From: Deltaproteobacteria bacterium
GTDB lineage: Bacteria; Desulfobacterota; Binatia; Binatales; Binataceae
DNA length: 64,000 bases
Direction of reading: 5' to 3'
Assembly: GCA_003135135.1 (NCBI GenBank)
Contig: PLDK01000029.1
Coordinates: forward strand, 20,711 to 84,710
The notes under the pieces were generated by a model. It made no database searches. It saw nothing but the letters and a program-made list of their open reading frames with translations, and was not told where the DNA came from. A program made the translations under genes and the position numbers. Below are positions 8,028-15,352 of the stretch, piece after piece (positions within the stretch are counted from its first letter, which is position 1; every line of letters begins with the position of its first letter).

Positions 8028-8289
8028 TATTGGCGAATACGAATTGAAGGTTAAGGCTCGTGAAGAAGGGATGCCATTGATGCGGTGCTATAAATGCCAT
8101 GCGCCCACCGGCGCCGTCCCACACGGGAACGACGATACCGGCCAAGCCAGCCGACCGCGAATGTATTTGCAGATCGGCGATGATCGCTTGCTGGTCTTGT
8201 GAGGATTTACTGCCGAATGATGATTCGAGCGGAATTATGACCATATCTTGGCCTTGCTCGCGAAGATGGGCGACCTTAAATCGAGGCAT
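8005..8289 (-). CDS. IS cargo: conserved-looking 94-residue protein
   Basis: The chosen start is the ATG at 8289 (MPRFKVAHLREQGQDMVIIP), preceded by AGGACGG at a good distance. The protein has alternating hydrophobic strands, with SSFGSKSSQDQQAIIADLQ, GLAGIVVPVWDGAGGRMAFIAP and an HQWHPFFTSLNLQFVFANINKEL tail. This is the composition of a folded small alpha/beta protein, and I recall similar hypothetical proteins in other proteobacteria without an assigned function. The open frame extends upstream to 8415, but that part is low-complexity and lacks a ribosome site. It may be driven by the promoter-like sequence in the right IS end (8451-8480). Confidence 0.6.
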   Translation of the reverse strand: MPRFKVAHLREQGQDMVIIPLESSFGSKSSQDQQAIIADLQIHSRSAGLAGIVVPVWDGAGGRMAFIAPHQWHPFFTSLNLQFVFANINKELSW

Positions 8290-8302
8290 ATAAAACCGTC
8301 CT

Positions 8303-8431
8303 ATGAAGAAAAAATCGTTACCCCTATCGAAGTTTCGCGATGCTCTCCGGCGCATTGCCGCCGTTCCCAAGGACGAAGTGAAACAACTGCTGGCCGACGA
8401 ACGAGCGGCGCGCAAACGGCGGAAATCTTAA
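8303..8431 (+). CDS. IS cargo: 42-residue basic helical peptide
   Basis: A short ORF encodes MKKKSLPLSKFRDALRRIAA, then VPKDEVKQLLADERAARKRRKS and stop. It is strongly helical and charged, with an SPx-like VPKDEV turn seen in many small conserved proteins. It starts 13 bases from the divergent gene at 8289, so the two would share a regulatory interval. There is no strong Shine-Dalgarno sequence, so translation is uncertain. Function unknown. Confidence 0.45.
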   Translation: MKKKSLPLSKFRDALRRIAAVPKDEVKQLLADERAARKRRKS

Positions 8432-8450
8432 AATTCGTGGCACTAAATTC

Positions 8451-8480
8451 ACCATATCGCAGCGAGGCTCTGTGTGTCAA
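8451..8480 (-). promoter_or_regulatory. Inward promoter-like sequence at the right IS end
   Basis: On the minus strand, TTGACA of the inverted repeat (8475-8480) is followed after 18 bases by TATGGT (8451-8456). It points into the element towards the cargo gene at 8289. Confidence 0.35.
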
Positions 8481-8493
8481 CTATATCAACCCC
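8471..8493 (-). repeat. Right terminal inverted repeat of the IS
   Basis: This is the exact reverse complement of 5949-5971 (23 bases). Confidence 0.93.
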
Positions 8494-8501
8494 CAAGTTA
8501 G
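8494..8501. repeat. Target-site duplication, right copy (CAAGTTAG)
   Basis: Identical to 5941-5948. Joined to the left flank it restores the 5' end of the kelch gene. Confidence 0.93.
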
Positions 8502-8806
8502 CCTGCTTAATCGTCTGAGAGACATTCGAATCGATGATCCCTGGTTTTCCGGATAGCCAAATGGCTGGAAATTCCCCGAAAAGAAAAAACACAGAAAGCC
8601 TGAAACCTCACCAAGGTTTCAGACTTTCCGGGGCACTCCTGTTCGCGGTCTGGAAAGAAACGAACTACCTGATAGCGCGAGTTCCCTGAAGGCGGGACGC
8701 CACTACCGGTATCCAATGGCAGCGTCAAGGCCTAAATGAACGACAATCAGCGACAATCAGCCAGACTCTTCGCTCAAGCCCGAGATTTGATCATCGCCAC
8801 TGTTGA
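8502..8806. other. Displaced 5' region of the kelch gene
   Basis: About 305 bases lie between the IS and the SOD gene. Read on the minus strand this is the former leader of the kelch gene. AAGCAGG just right of the duplication is a plausible original Shine-Dalgarno for the TTG start. A terminator-like hairpin is at 8594-8628. A 73-codon frame (8507-8728, minus) has no domain and I do not call it. Confidence 0.5.
8575..8628 (-). terminator. Rho-independent terminator, minus strand
   Basis: The stem pairs 8594-8608 with 8614-8628 (15-nt arms with one mismatch, 5-nt loop). On the minus strand it is followed by a T-rich tract including six Ts in a row. It would end transcripts coming from the SOD gene about 180 bases upstream. 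Confidence 0.6.
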
Positions 8807-9388
8807 CTACTTGAAATTCGCGTTTGCGAAATCCCAGTTGGCCAGCTCCCACCACGCTTCGACATACTTGGGACGCGCGTTGCGATAGTCAATGTAGTAC
8901 GCATGCTCCCAAACGTCGCAGGTGATTATCGGCGTATGGCCCTCGCGTATCGGGCATCCCGCGTCATGGGTCGCGATCACTTGCAACGAGCCGTCCTTCG
9001 CGCGCACCAGCCACGCCCATCCGCTGCCGAAGTGGCCGGCGGCAATCTCGCTGAATTTTTTCTTGAACGCATCAAAACTGCCGAAGTCTTTCTTGATCGC
9101 GTCGGCGACTGGTCCCTTCGCTTCGCCGCCGCCCTTCGGACTCAAGGATTTCCAGTAAAAGGAATGATTCCAATGCTGCCCCGCGCTGTTGAACAGCGGC
9201 CCCGGTTCAGCCGTCTTCACAATCTCTTCGAGCGAGGCGCTCGCGAATTTGCCGCCCACGATCAGTTCGTTGAGCTTGGTGACGTAGGCCTTGTGATGCT
9301 TGCCGTGGTGATACTCGAGCGTCTCGGCGGAGATATGGGGTTTCAGCGCGTCCAAACTGTACGGGAGGTTCGGAAGTTCAAAAGCCAT
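8807..9388 (-). CDS. sodB: Fe-type superoxide dismutase
   Basis: This 193-residue protein is a Fe/Mn superoxide dismutase that converts superoxide to oxygen and hydrogen peroxide in the cytoplasm. Family segments are EYHHGKHHKAYVTKLN (first His ligand), NHSFYW (second His), and DVWEHAYYIDYRNARPKYVE (Asp and His ligands). Gln in AGQHWNHSFYW at the outer-sphere position is the mark of the iron form. The start is ATG at 9388, because it begins the conserved MAFELPNLPY and follows AAAGGA; the longer frame to 9436 is not supported. A cambialistic enzyme is possible. It is the only gene of its unit and ends at a terminator-like hairpin. Confidence 0.93.
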   Translation of the reverse strand: MAFELPNLPYSLDALKPHISAETLEYHHGKHHKAYVTKLNELIVGGKFASASLEEIVKTAEPGPLFNSAGQHWNHSFYWKSLSPKGGGEAKGPVADAIKKDFGSFDAFKKKFSEIAAGHFGSGWAWLVRAKDGSLQVIATHDAGCPIREGHTPIITCDVWEHAYYIDYRNARPKYVEAWWELANWDFANANFK

Positions 9389-9518
9389 GGCGAAATATCC
9401 TTTCGGGTGCGGACGCGAAATGCGATGCGCCGCCACCCTGTTGCGGGTAAAAGATCGATCCCTAAATTGGGCTACTAAGCTTACGCCCGATTCGGAGTTA
9501 GCGCCAACCGCGGCTGCT

Positions 9519-10001
9519 TCATTTCTTCTTCGCCGCCTCGGTCTTCGCTGCGTCGCTCTTTGCCGCCTCGTTCTTCGCTGCCTCGGTCTTCACCGGCTCG
9601 TTCTTCGCCGCGTCAGTCTTCTTCGCGGCCTCGGCCAGAAAAGCCACCAGGTCGTCGATCTTATTCTTAAGCTGAGGCTGCGCACGCATGTTATGCGTCG
9701 TGCGCTTGGGTTTGTACCCGGCCGGATACTTGAGATACAGAATGCGATCGGCAACCAACTCGCGCGACGAACCCGCGATCGGCGGTCCCTTGCTGCCGGC
9801 CAGATTGGGATCGCGATTATGGCAAGCCATGCAGGTGGTCACGTACGCGATTCGCCCCCTCTGTGCCGGCGTCATCGGCTTCGACGGACCGCACGCCGAC
9901 ACTGCTATCGCGAACATCGTCGCGCATACGCCGAGCCGCAATCGCCGTTGCGATCGCGCCGCGGGTCCTGAGCTGATGGAGCGGCCGAAGATGGTTTGCA
10001 C
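9519..10001 (-). CDS. Monoheme c-type cytochrome lipoprotein
   Basis: The 160-residue protein starts at GTG 10001. An Arg-rich n-region and a hydrophobic stretch end in AVSAC, a lipobox, so it is predicted to be an exported lipoprotein. One heme-binding CMACH motif follows at about residue 60. A Met in HNMRAQPQL may be the axial ligand. The last 35 residues are a repetitive Lys/Ala/Thr/Glu tail (units like TEAAKNEAAK), probably a flexible spacer. It begins 5 bases after recR and probably shares its transcript, though there is no functional link. Its role is small-scale periplasmic electron transfer, partner unknown. Confidence 0.85.
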   Translation of the reverse strand: MQTIFGRSISSGPAARSQRRLRLGVCATMFAIAVSACGPSKPMTPAQRGRIAYVTTCMACHNRDPNLAGSKGPPIAGSSRELVADRILYLKYPAGYKPKRTTHNMRAQPQLKNKIDDLVAFLAEAAKKTDAAKNEPVKTEAAKNEAAKSDAAKTEAAKKK

Positions 10002-10006
10002 GTGGA

Positions 10007-10645
10007 CTAGAGTTCGCGGCGGCCGCTCAGCGCACTGGTCAGAGTCGCAGAATCGCTGTATTCGAGGTCTCCGCCTGCCGGCAGTCCGCGCGCCAGCCGC
10101 GTCGTCTTCACGCCGAGCGGTTTCAGTGCGCGCGCGATGTAAAGCGCGGTCGCCTCGCCCTCGACCGTCGCATTGGTGGCGATTATCACCTCGCGAACGA
10201 CCGCGGGCGGACTCACACGCGTAATTAGTTCCTTCATCTTGATGTCGTCAGGGCCGATGCCATCCAGCGGCGCCAGCGCCCCATTAAGTACGTGATATAC
10301 GCCGCTAAAAATACGCGCCCGCTCGATGGCCATCAAGTCCGCCGGCCCCTCCACTACGCAAATCACCTCGCGTTCCCGCCTCTCATCGTCGCAAATCTCA
10401 CAGCGTGGATGGTCCGACAGCCCGAAGCATCCCGAGCACAGACCGACACGCTCTTTCATTTCGAGCAGCGCTTCGGCCAGCGCGATTACCTGGTCGCGCG
10501 GCCGATTGAGCAGATTGAACACCAGCCGCGACGCTGTCTTCTCGCCGATTCCGGGCAGTCGCGACAGTTCTTTGACAAGCCGCGTCATCGCAGGCGGCAG
10601 TCCGTCCTGACGCTTCAGGTTTTCCGGCATCCCGCGCTCCGTCAT
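10007..10645 (-). CDS. recR: Recombination mediator RecR
   Basis: RecR acts with RecF/RecO to load RecA on gapped DNA. The 212-residue protein has the N-terminal HhH segment LSRLPGIGEKTASRLVFNLL, a Cys4 zinc finger (CSGCFGLSDHPRCEIC) and a Toprim domain (ICVVEGPADLMAIE ... GVYHVLNGALAPLDGIGPDD). All parts are intact and the length is slightly above the usual 200. The start overlaps the stop of the ybaB gene (ATGA type), which indicates translational coupling. The dnaX-ybaB-recR order is the classic bacterial arrangement. Confidence 0.97.
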   Translation of the reverse strand: MTERGMPENLKRQDGLPPAMTRLVKELSRLPGIGEKTASRLVFNLLNRPRDQVIALAEALLEMKERVGLCSGCFGLSDHPRCEICDDERREREVICVVEGPADLMAIERARIFSGVYHVLNGALAPLDGIGPDDIKMKELITRVSPPAVVREVIIATNATVEGEATALYIARALKPLGVKTTRLARGLPAGGDLEYSDSATLTSALSGRREL

Positions 10646-10971
10646 TCGGCGCCGAAGCCGGGAATCTGCAGACCCTGGAGCGGACCGAGCTTGCCCATCT
10701 CGTCGGCGAGCATCCTCTGCGCGCGAGCCAGACCGTCATTGACGGCGACCAGGATCAGGTCTTCGAGCATCGACTTGTCGTTGGCCGCGACGATCGCGGC
10801 GTCGATTTCTATTTTGCGCAGGCGCAGCGAGCCGTCCAAGACCACCCGCACCATCCCGCCGCCCGATTGAGCCTCAACGGTTCTGGCTGACGCCGTTTCC
10901 TGCATCTCCTTCATTCGCAACTGCAGCTCTTGCGCCTGTTGCATCAATGCCGACAAATCTATTTCTGCCAT
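10642..10971 (-). CDS. ybaB: Nucleoid-associated protein, YbaB/EbfC family
   Basis: A 109-residue DNA-binding protein of the YbaB/EbfC family, which forms dimers that bind DNA like tweezers. It shows the typical helical start (LMQQAQELQLRMKEMQE), the central strands SGGGMVRVVLDGSLRLRKIEID and the C-terminal helix NDGLARAQRMLADEMGK. It lies between dnaX and recR and overlaps recR by 4 bases. Length is normal. Confidence 0.95.
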   Translation of the reverse strand: MAEIDLSALMQQAQELQLRMKEMQETASARTVEAQSGGGMVRVVLDGSLRLRKIEIDAAIVAANDKSMLEDLILVAVNDGLARAQRMLADEMGKLGPLQGLQIPGFGAE

Positions 10972-11010
10972 TCTGATTGCTCCTTGCCGCTGGCTCCCCT
11001 GCGCGGCGTA

Positions 11011-12924
11011 CTACTTTGGTTCCGGGCCGCCGCCTTCCTTCGCCGAAGCGGGCGCGAGATTCGGTATCCTGAGTTCCACCAGCCGCGCGTCCAGCGTATC
11101 GAACACTCTTCGCACTGCGGGATCCGCAAGCACCGCTTGCCGTTCCTCGGGTGTCGCTGCGCGCAGCCGAGCATTCATCGCCGGCGGTGTCGGCGCGGTT
11201 TCTCTGGTTGATTCAACAGGCTTCGATCGCGCAATCGCTTTTTGCGCGTTCTCGATGGCTGCCTTATTAGTTGTGTCCGCCGCCGCCGCAGACGGCAATT
11301 CCCGCGTCCGGCCGTTGCCGCCGAGCGGAATCGTAACGCGGCCGGCATCAGCAAGCTTCGCCGCTCCGTTGGTCGCAAGCTCGACTCGAATCGCGCGGCC
11401 GAGATGCTCGCTCGCAAGCTCCGCGATCACCAGCTTGTTGTCGTTCAGATAGCGGACGTAAATATCGTTTCGCGCCGTGACCGTCAGCAGGTCGCCGTCG
11501 AGCGCAAGTCCCGCGCCCTGCTCCATGAAACCGGCCAGCGCGGCGCGCCGGCCCCGGATAAAATCGCGCAGCTCGGGAAGCTCGCGCGGGCTGTCGTCTT
11601 GAACCTCATGGCGCAGCGGCGCATCGGCCTTGACTTCGCCCTCGACGCGCAGCCGCCGCGCACCGCTGGGTTGTTCCTTCGATGAGGCCTCCGGCTTCGC
11701 CGCGCCCAGGCTGCTCGCGCCGCCGCCGGACGGCGCGGGTGGAGTCCCCGAGCTTGGCGGCGCCGCAGTCTTGTCCGAGCCGATCGCACGCAGCAATTCG
11801 TCGGCGTCGATCACCGCCGCCAGCGACGCCATCCGCACCACCGCCATTTCGAGCAGCAGGTCCGGGTACGGCGAGCGCAAAATCTGTTCCTGCGAATCGG
11901 CCATCAGACGAAACAGCCGCATGATGTCGCGTGAGCTCGCGCCCGCGGCCAGCCGCTTGAGCTCCGTCACTTCGTGATCGGGAATATCGTCGAGCGGGCT
12001 ATCCGCGTCGCTGGCGGGAAGTTTCGCGACCGCGAGATTTCTGAACGTTTCGAGCAAATCGCGCCCCAGCGATTCGAGGTTTGCGCCGCGGCTCTTGAGC
12101 TCACGCACGTGCGCCAGCGCTGCGGCCGCGTTCTTCTCCAAAATCGCGTCGGCCAGTTTCAAAACCGTAGTCCGGCTCGCGACCCCGAGCGACGATGCCA
12201 CCGCGGCCTCCGTCACCTGCTCCGGCGCCGTTGCCATCGCGGTCTCGAGCATCCGCTCCGCATCGCGCATGCTGCCGCCGGCCTCGCGCGCGAGCAGCCG
12301 CAGCGCGCCCTCCTCGGCCTCGATCTCTTCGCGCCGTGCGAGATCCTTCAGCCGTTCGAGAATCGTCAGGTACGGGATGCGCCGAAAGTCGTAGCGCTGC
12401 AGCCGCGACAGGATCGTCTCAGGCATCTTCTGCGGCTCGGTCGTCGCGAGGATAAACTTGACGTGCGGCGGCGGCTCCTCGAGCGTCTTGAGCAGCGCGT
12501 TGAAGGCCGAATCGGTCAGCTGATGCGCCTCGTCAATAATGTAAATCTTGAAACGGTCGCGCGCCGGGCGGTAGCTCAGGTTTTCGATTATCGCGCGCGC
12601 GTCCTCGATCTTGCGGTAGGTGGCGCCGTCGATCTCGCTGACGTCGAGCGAGCGGCCGCCGCGAATCTCCACGCACGCCGCACATTCGCCGCACGGCTCC
12701 GCGGTCGGACCTTTCTCGCAATTGAGGCATCGCGCGAGAATTCGCGCCGCCGTGGTCTTGCCGACGCCCCGAATCCCGGTGAACAGAAACGCGTGCGCTA
12801 TTCGGCCCCGCTTCAGCGCCTCGCCGAGCGTGCGCGTCACGTGCTCCTGGCCCACCAGCTCCGAGAAGCGCTCCGGGCGCCATTTGCGCGCAAGTACGAG
12901 ATGTGTCGTCTGGGATTCGGCCAT
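11011..12924 (-). CDS. dnaX: DNA polymerase III subunits gamma/tau
   Basis: This is the clamp-loader ATPase of the replicative polymerase. The 637-residue protein starts at ATG 12924 (MAESQTTHLVLARKWRP). It has the RPxxFxELVGQEHV motif, Walker A GIRGVGKTTAARILAR, a zinc module (CLNCEKGPTAEPCGECAAC), Walker B IYIIDEAHQL, the sensor motif ATTEPQKMPETILSRLQRYDF, then the domain III collar and a long C-terminal region. The Pro/Ser/Gly-rich stretch near residues 390-420 is the usual hinge. I did not find an obvious slippery A6/A7 tract that would give a separate gamma by frameshifting. The in-frame extension to 12984 is not family-like. The SRP RNA lies directly upstream on the same strand. Confidence 0.96.
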   Translation of the reverse strand: MAESQTTHLVLARKWRPERFSELVGQEHVTRTLGEALKRGRIAHAFLFTGIRGVGKTTAARILARCLNCEKGPTAEPCGECAACVEIRGGRSLDVSEIDGATYRKIEDARAIIENLSYRPARDRFKIYIIDEAHQLTDSAFNALLKTLEEPPPHVKFILATTEPQKMPETILSRLQRYDFRRIPYLTILERLKDLARREEIEAEEGALRLLAREAGGSMRDAERMLETAMATAPEQVTEAAVASSLGVASRTTVLKLADAILEKNAAAALAHVRELKSRGANLESLGRDLLETFRNLAVAKLPASDADSPLDDIPDHEVTELKRLAAGASSRDIMRLFRLMADSQEQILRSPYPDLLLEMAVVRMASLAAVIDADELLRAIGSDKTAAPPSSGTPPAPSGGGASSLGAAKPEASSKEQPSGARRLRVEGEVKADAPLRHEVQDDSPRELPELRDFIRGRRAALAGFMEQGAGLALDGDLLTVTARNDIYVRYLNDNKLVIAELASEHLGRAIRVELATNGAAKLADAGRVTIPLGGNGRTRELPSAAAADTTNKAAIENAQKAIARSKPVESTRETAPTPPAMNARLRAATPEERQAVLADPAVRRVFDTLDARLVELRIPNLAPASAKEGGGPEPK

Positions 12925-12959
12925 CGCGAAATCTTTTCGCACTGGAACTGCCCGTCGAA

Positions 12960-13063
12960 TGATAGCCAGGCACCCCTGCGGCACAGGGTGGCAGCCGGTA
13001 CCGTTGCTTCCTTCCGGACCTGGCGGGGTTCGCGGCCTTCCCTTGCGCAGGACCCGGCTATCA
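12960..13063 (-). ncRNA. ffs: Bacterial 4.5S signal recognition particle RNA
   Basis: On the minus strand the sequence contains the universal SRP domain IV motif, CAGGTCCGGAAGGAAGCA (about 12990-13022). The two ends pair (TGATAGCC at the 5' end with GGCTATCA at the 3' end), closing a single long hairpin of about 104 nt, the small SRP RNA type. It forms with Ffh the particle that targets membrane and secreted proteins. Location immediately upstream of dnaX is common in bacteria. End positions are set by pairing only. Confidence 0.93.
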
Positions 13064-13116
13064 GCGGCGGGCAGTCCCGATAAATTGCTCCAGCGCGCGT
13101 TCCTGGTGCGCGCTCT

Positions 13117-13145
13117 ATTAGAATATCACGGCGCCGCTCATGCAA
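13117..13145 (-). promoter_or_regulatory. Promoter-like sequence upstream of the SRP RNA
   Basis: On the minus strand, TTGCAT (13140-13145) and TCTAAT (13117-13122) are separated by 17 bases. The start point would give a 5' leader of about 45 nt to be trimmed from the RNA. Confidence 0.3.
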
Positions 13146-13273
13146 CTGCTGATTAAGAAAATGTTTCGTGCCGCATGTAACTCGATTGTGCTGCAACGAC
13201 GCGAGTCTTCCAGTGTCGCAAGAGGCTAAGGGTGATGGCGTGCGCCGCGCCCGGTTGCTATCACAATATTGTC

Positions 13274-14149
13274 ATGGGATCGCACGCCGACAAGGTCACC
13301 ATTGGCCTCATCCAGATGAGCTGTGCGCCCGAGCCACGCCTCAATCTCGACAAGGCAATCGCCAAAATCGAGGAGGCCGCACAGCGCGGCGCGCAAATCG
13401 TCTGCACCCAGGAGCTGTTCGGCGCGCACTACCCGTGTCAGACCGAGGACCCGAAATTTTTCGATCTCGCCGAGCCGATTCCCGGCCCCACCACCGAAGC
13501 GCTCGGCGCCGTGGCGAAAGCGCGGAAAATTATCATCGTCGCGTCGATCTTCGAGCGTCGCGCGGCGGGCGTCTATTACAACGCTGCCGCCGTCATCGAT
13601 GAGGCCGGGAAAATTGTCGGCCGCTACCGCAAGATGCATATCCCCGACGATCCCCGCTATTACGAAAAATATTATTTCAGCCCCGGCGATCTCGATTTCG
13701 TAGCGCACACCACCTCGCGCGGCCCGCTCGGCGTGCTCGTATGCTGGGATCAATGGTTCCCCGAAGCCGCACGGCTCACTGCGATGGCTGGCGCGCAGAT
13801 CCTGTTCTATCCGACCGCGATCGGATGGTGGCATGGCGAGCCGGAAAAAGTCCGCCCCAAACAGCAAAACGCCTGGGAGACGATCCAGCGCAGCCACGCC
13901 ATCGCCAACGGCGTCTTCGTCGCTGCAGTCAATCGCGTCGGCGTCGAGGGTGAACTCGAGTTCTGGGGCGATTCTTTTGTCGCCGATCCGTTTGGCGAAG
14001 TAATCGCGCGCGCCAGCACCAGCGCCGAGGAAACCCTGGTCGTCGAATGCGACCTCGCCAGGATCGAGGAAGTCCGCCGCAACTGGCCCTTCCTGCGCGA
14101 TCGCCGAATCGACGCCTACACGGACCTGACGCGCCGCTTTCGATCGTAG
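13274..14149 (+). CDS. aguB: N-carbamoylputrescine amidase
   Basis: A 291-residue nitrilase-superfamily amidohydrolase that hydrolyses N-carbamoylputrescine to putrescine, ammonia and CO2. The catalytic triad is visible: Glu in CTQELFGAHYP, Lys in YRKMHIPDDP and Cys in LVCWDQWFPEAAR. The segments YYEKYYFSPGD and TAIGWWHGEP are characteristic of the AguB subgroup. The start at 13274 (MGSHADKVTIGLIQMS) fits the family; the frame upstream to 13232 is not needed. The next gene, aguA, begins 2 bases after the stop, so the two steps are encoded in one operon. Confidence 0.93.
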   Translation: MGSHADKVTIGLIQMSCAPEPRLNLDKAIAKIEEAAQRGAQIVCTQELFGAHYPCQTEDPKFFDLAEPIPGPTTEALGAVAKARKIIIVASIFERRAAGVYYNAAAVIDEAGKIVGRYRKMHIPDDPRYYEKYYFSPGDLDFVAHTTSRGPLGVLVCWDQWFPEAARLTAMAGAQILFYPTAIGWWHGEPEKVRPKQQNAWETIQRSHAIANGVFVAAVNRVGVEGELEFWGDSFVADPFGEVIARASTSAEETLVVECDLARIEEVRRNWPFLRDRRIDAYTDLTRRFRS

Positions 14150-14151
14150 CC

Positions 14152-15255
14152 GTGAATCCCATTTCACCTGAGCATCGCCGCCTGCTCTCGGCCTATCGGA
14201 TGCCGCCCGAATGGGCGCCGCATCTCGCCTGTTACCTCGCATGGCCGCACAATCTCGACACCTGGCCCGGCAAGTTCGACGTCATCCCGCCGATCTATGC
14301 GGATATGGTCGCGGCCGTCGCGCGATTCGAGCCCGTCCGCCTGATGGTCAACAACGAACCGCAGATCGATGAAGTGCGCGCGATGATTCGCGACGCCGCC
14401 CGCCGCCGGGGCGATAGCGATGACGCCGCGAATCGGGCTGTCGATATATTTTATCTGCCCACCAACGACGCATGGGCGCGCGACCACGGCCCGATTTTCG
14501 TCAACCGCCTCGCAACCGATTCGTCTGTCGGCCCAAATCAGATCGCGCTCGACTGGCGCTTCAACTCGTGGGGCCAGAAGTACGGCGCCTTCGATCTCGA
14601 CGATGTCGTCCCGCAAAAGCTTGGGGGCCGCTACGGCTTCGATGTGATCGAGCCGGGAATCGTGCTCGAGGGCGGCTCGATCGACGTCAACGGCGCCGGC
14701 TCCGTGCTCACCACCGAGTCATGCCTGCTCAACCCCAATCGAAATCCCGCGCTCAGCCGCGCCGGCATCGAGGATTACCTGCGCACGTATCTCGGCGTGA
14801 CCAACGTGCTATGGCTCGGCGACGGAATCGCGGGCGACGACACCGACGGCCACATCGACGACCTCGCGCGCTTCGTCGCCCCCGACACTATCGTCACCGT
14901 CCTCGAGGACGATCCCGCCGACGTGAACTACCCTGTCCTGCGCGACAACCTCGAGCGCCTGCGCGCGATGCGCGATCAGGACGGCCGCCCCTTCAACATC
15001 GAAACTATCCCGATGCCCCCGGCTGTCATCTACGACGGTACGCGCCTGCCCGCCTCCTACGCGAACTTCTATATAGCCAACCGCGCAGTCCTGATGCCGA
15101 CCTTCGACGCCGCCACCGATACCGTCGCGGCCGCGACGCTCTCCCGACTCTTGCCCGGCCGCCGCGTCGTCGGCGTCCCGTCGACGGACCTGGTCTGGGG
15201 CCTCGGCTCCGTTCATTGCCTGAGCCAGCAGCACCCTGCGCCCCCAACCACCTGA
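14152..15255 (+). CDS. aguA: Agmatine deiminase
   Basis: A 367-residue peptidyl-arginine-deiminase-family enzyme converting agmatine to N-carbamoylputrescine and ammonia. It has the family motifs: MPPEWAPH near the N-terminus, WARDHGPIF, EGGSIDVNG, the TDGHIDDLARF segment with its His and Asp, and GLGSVHCLSQQ with the catalytic Cys. The start is a GTG at 14152, two bases after aguB. The product feeds aguB in reverse gene order. The agmatine source, a pyruvoyl arginine decarboxylase, lies at 53.6-54.2 kb in the same window. Confidence 0.95.
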   Translation: MNPISPEHRRLLSAYRMPPEWAPHLACYLAWPHNLDTWPGKFDVIPPIYADMVAAVARFEPVRLMVNNEPQIDEVRAMIRDAARRRGDSDDAANRAVDIFYLPTNDAWARDHGPIFVNRLATDSSVGPNQIALDWRFNSWGQKYGAFDLDDVVPQKLGGRYGFDVIEPGIVLEGGSIDVNGAGSVLTTESCLLNPNRNPALSRAGIEDYLRTYLGVTNVLWLGDGIAGDDTDGHIDDLARFVAPDTIVTVLEDDPADVNYPVLRDNLERLRAMRDQDGRPFNIETIPMPPAVIYDGTRLPASYANFYIANRAVLMPTFDAATDTVAAATLSRLLPGRRVVGVPSTDLVWGLGSVHCLSQQHPAPPTT

Positions 15256-15316
15256 ACCCCTGCTCGCTTCGTCAGCCCGTCCGTTCATTCTTGTGTTAAT
15301 AATCTTAAGTTTAGAC

Positions 15317-15345
15317 TTGACAATCTTAATATTTGGGTCAATATT
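15317..15345 (+). promoter_or_regulatory. Sigma70-like promoter of the DUF2089 gene, probably leaderless
   Basis: TTGACA at 15317-15322 is followed by AATATT at 15340-15345 (17-base spacer). The ATG at 15353 is 8 bases beyond the -10, and no Shine-Dalgarno precedes it. Confidence 0.5.
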
Positions 15346-15352
15346 CTCCTCC

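Larger units (their letters stand above)
5949..8493 (+). mobile_element. IS1595-family insertion sequence with cargo genes (2545 bp)
   Basis: The element is defined by perfect terminal inverted repeats (5949-5971 and 8471-8493, beginning GGGGTTGATATAG) and a perfect 8-bp duplication CAAGTTAG on both sides. It carries a DDNK-type transposase (5998-6930). The remaining 1.5 kb is cargo: a membrane protein, a Pro/Val-rich antisense ORF, and three further small ORFs on both strands. A plain IS of this family needs only about 1 kb, so more than half of this element is passenger DNA, as known for some IS1595 subgroups. The base composition is visibly less GC-rich than the flanks. The sharp ends and intact duplication suggest a recent, undecayed insertion. 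Confidence 0.93.

Noticed and set aside
11974..13083. Long plus-strand frame antisense to dnaX and the SRP RNA
   Set aside because: High-GC shadow frame; dnaX motifs on the minus strand are unambiguous.
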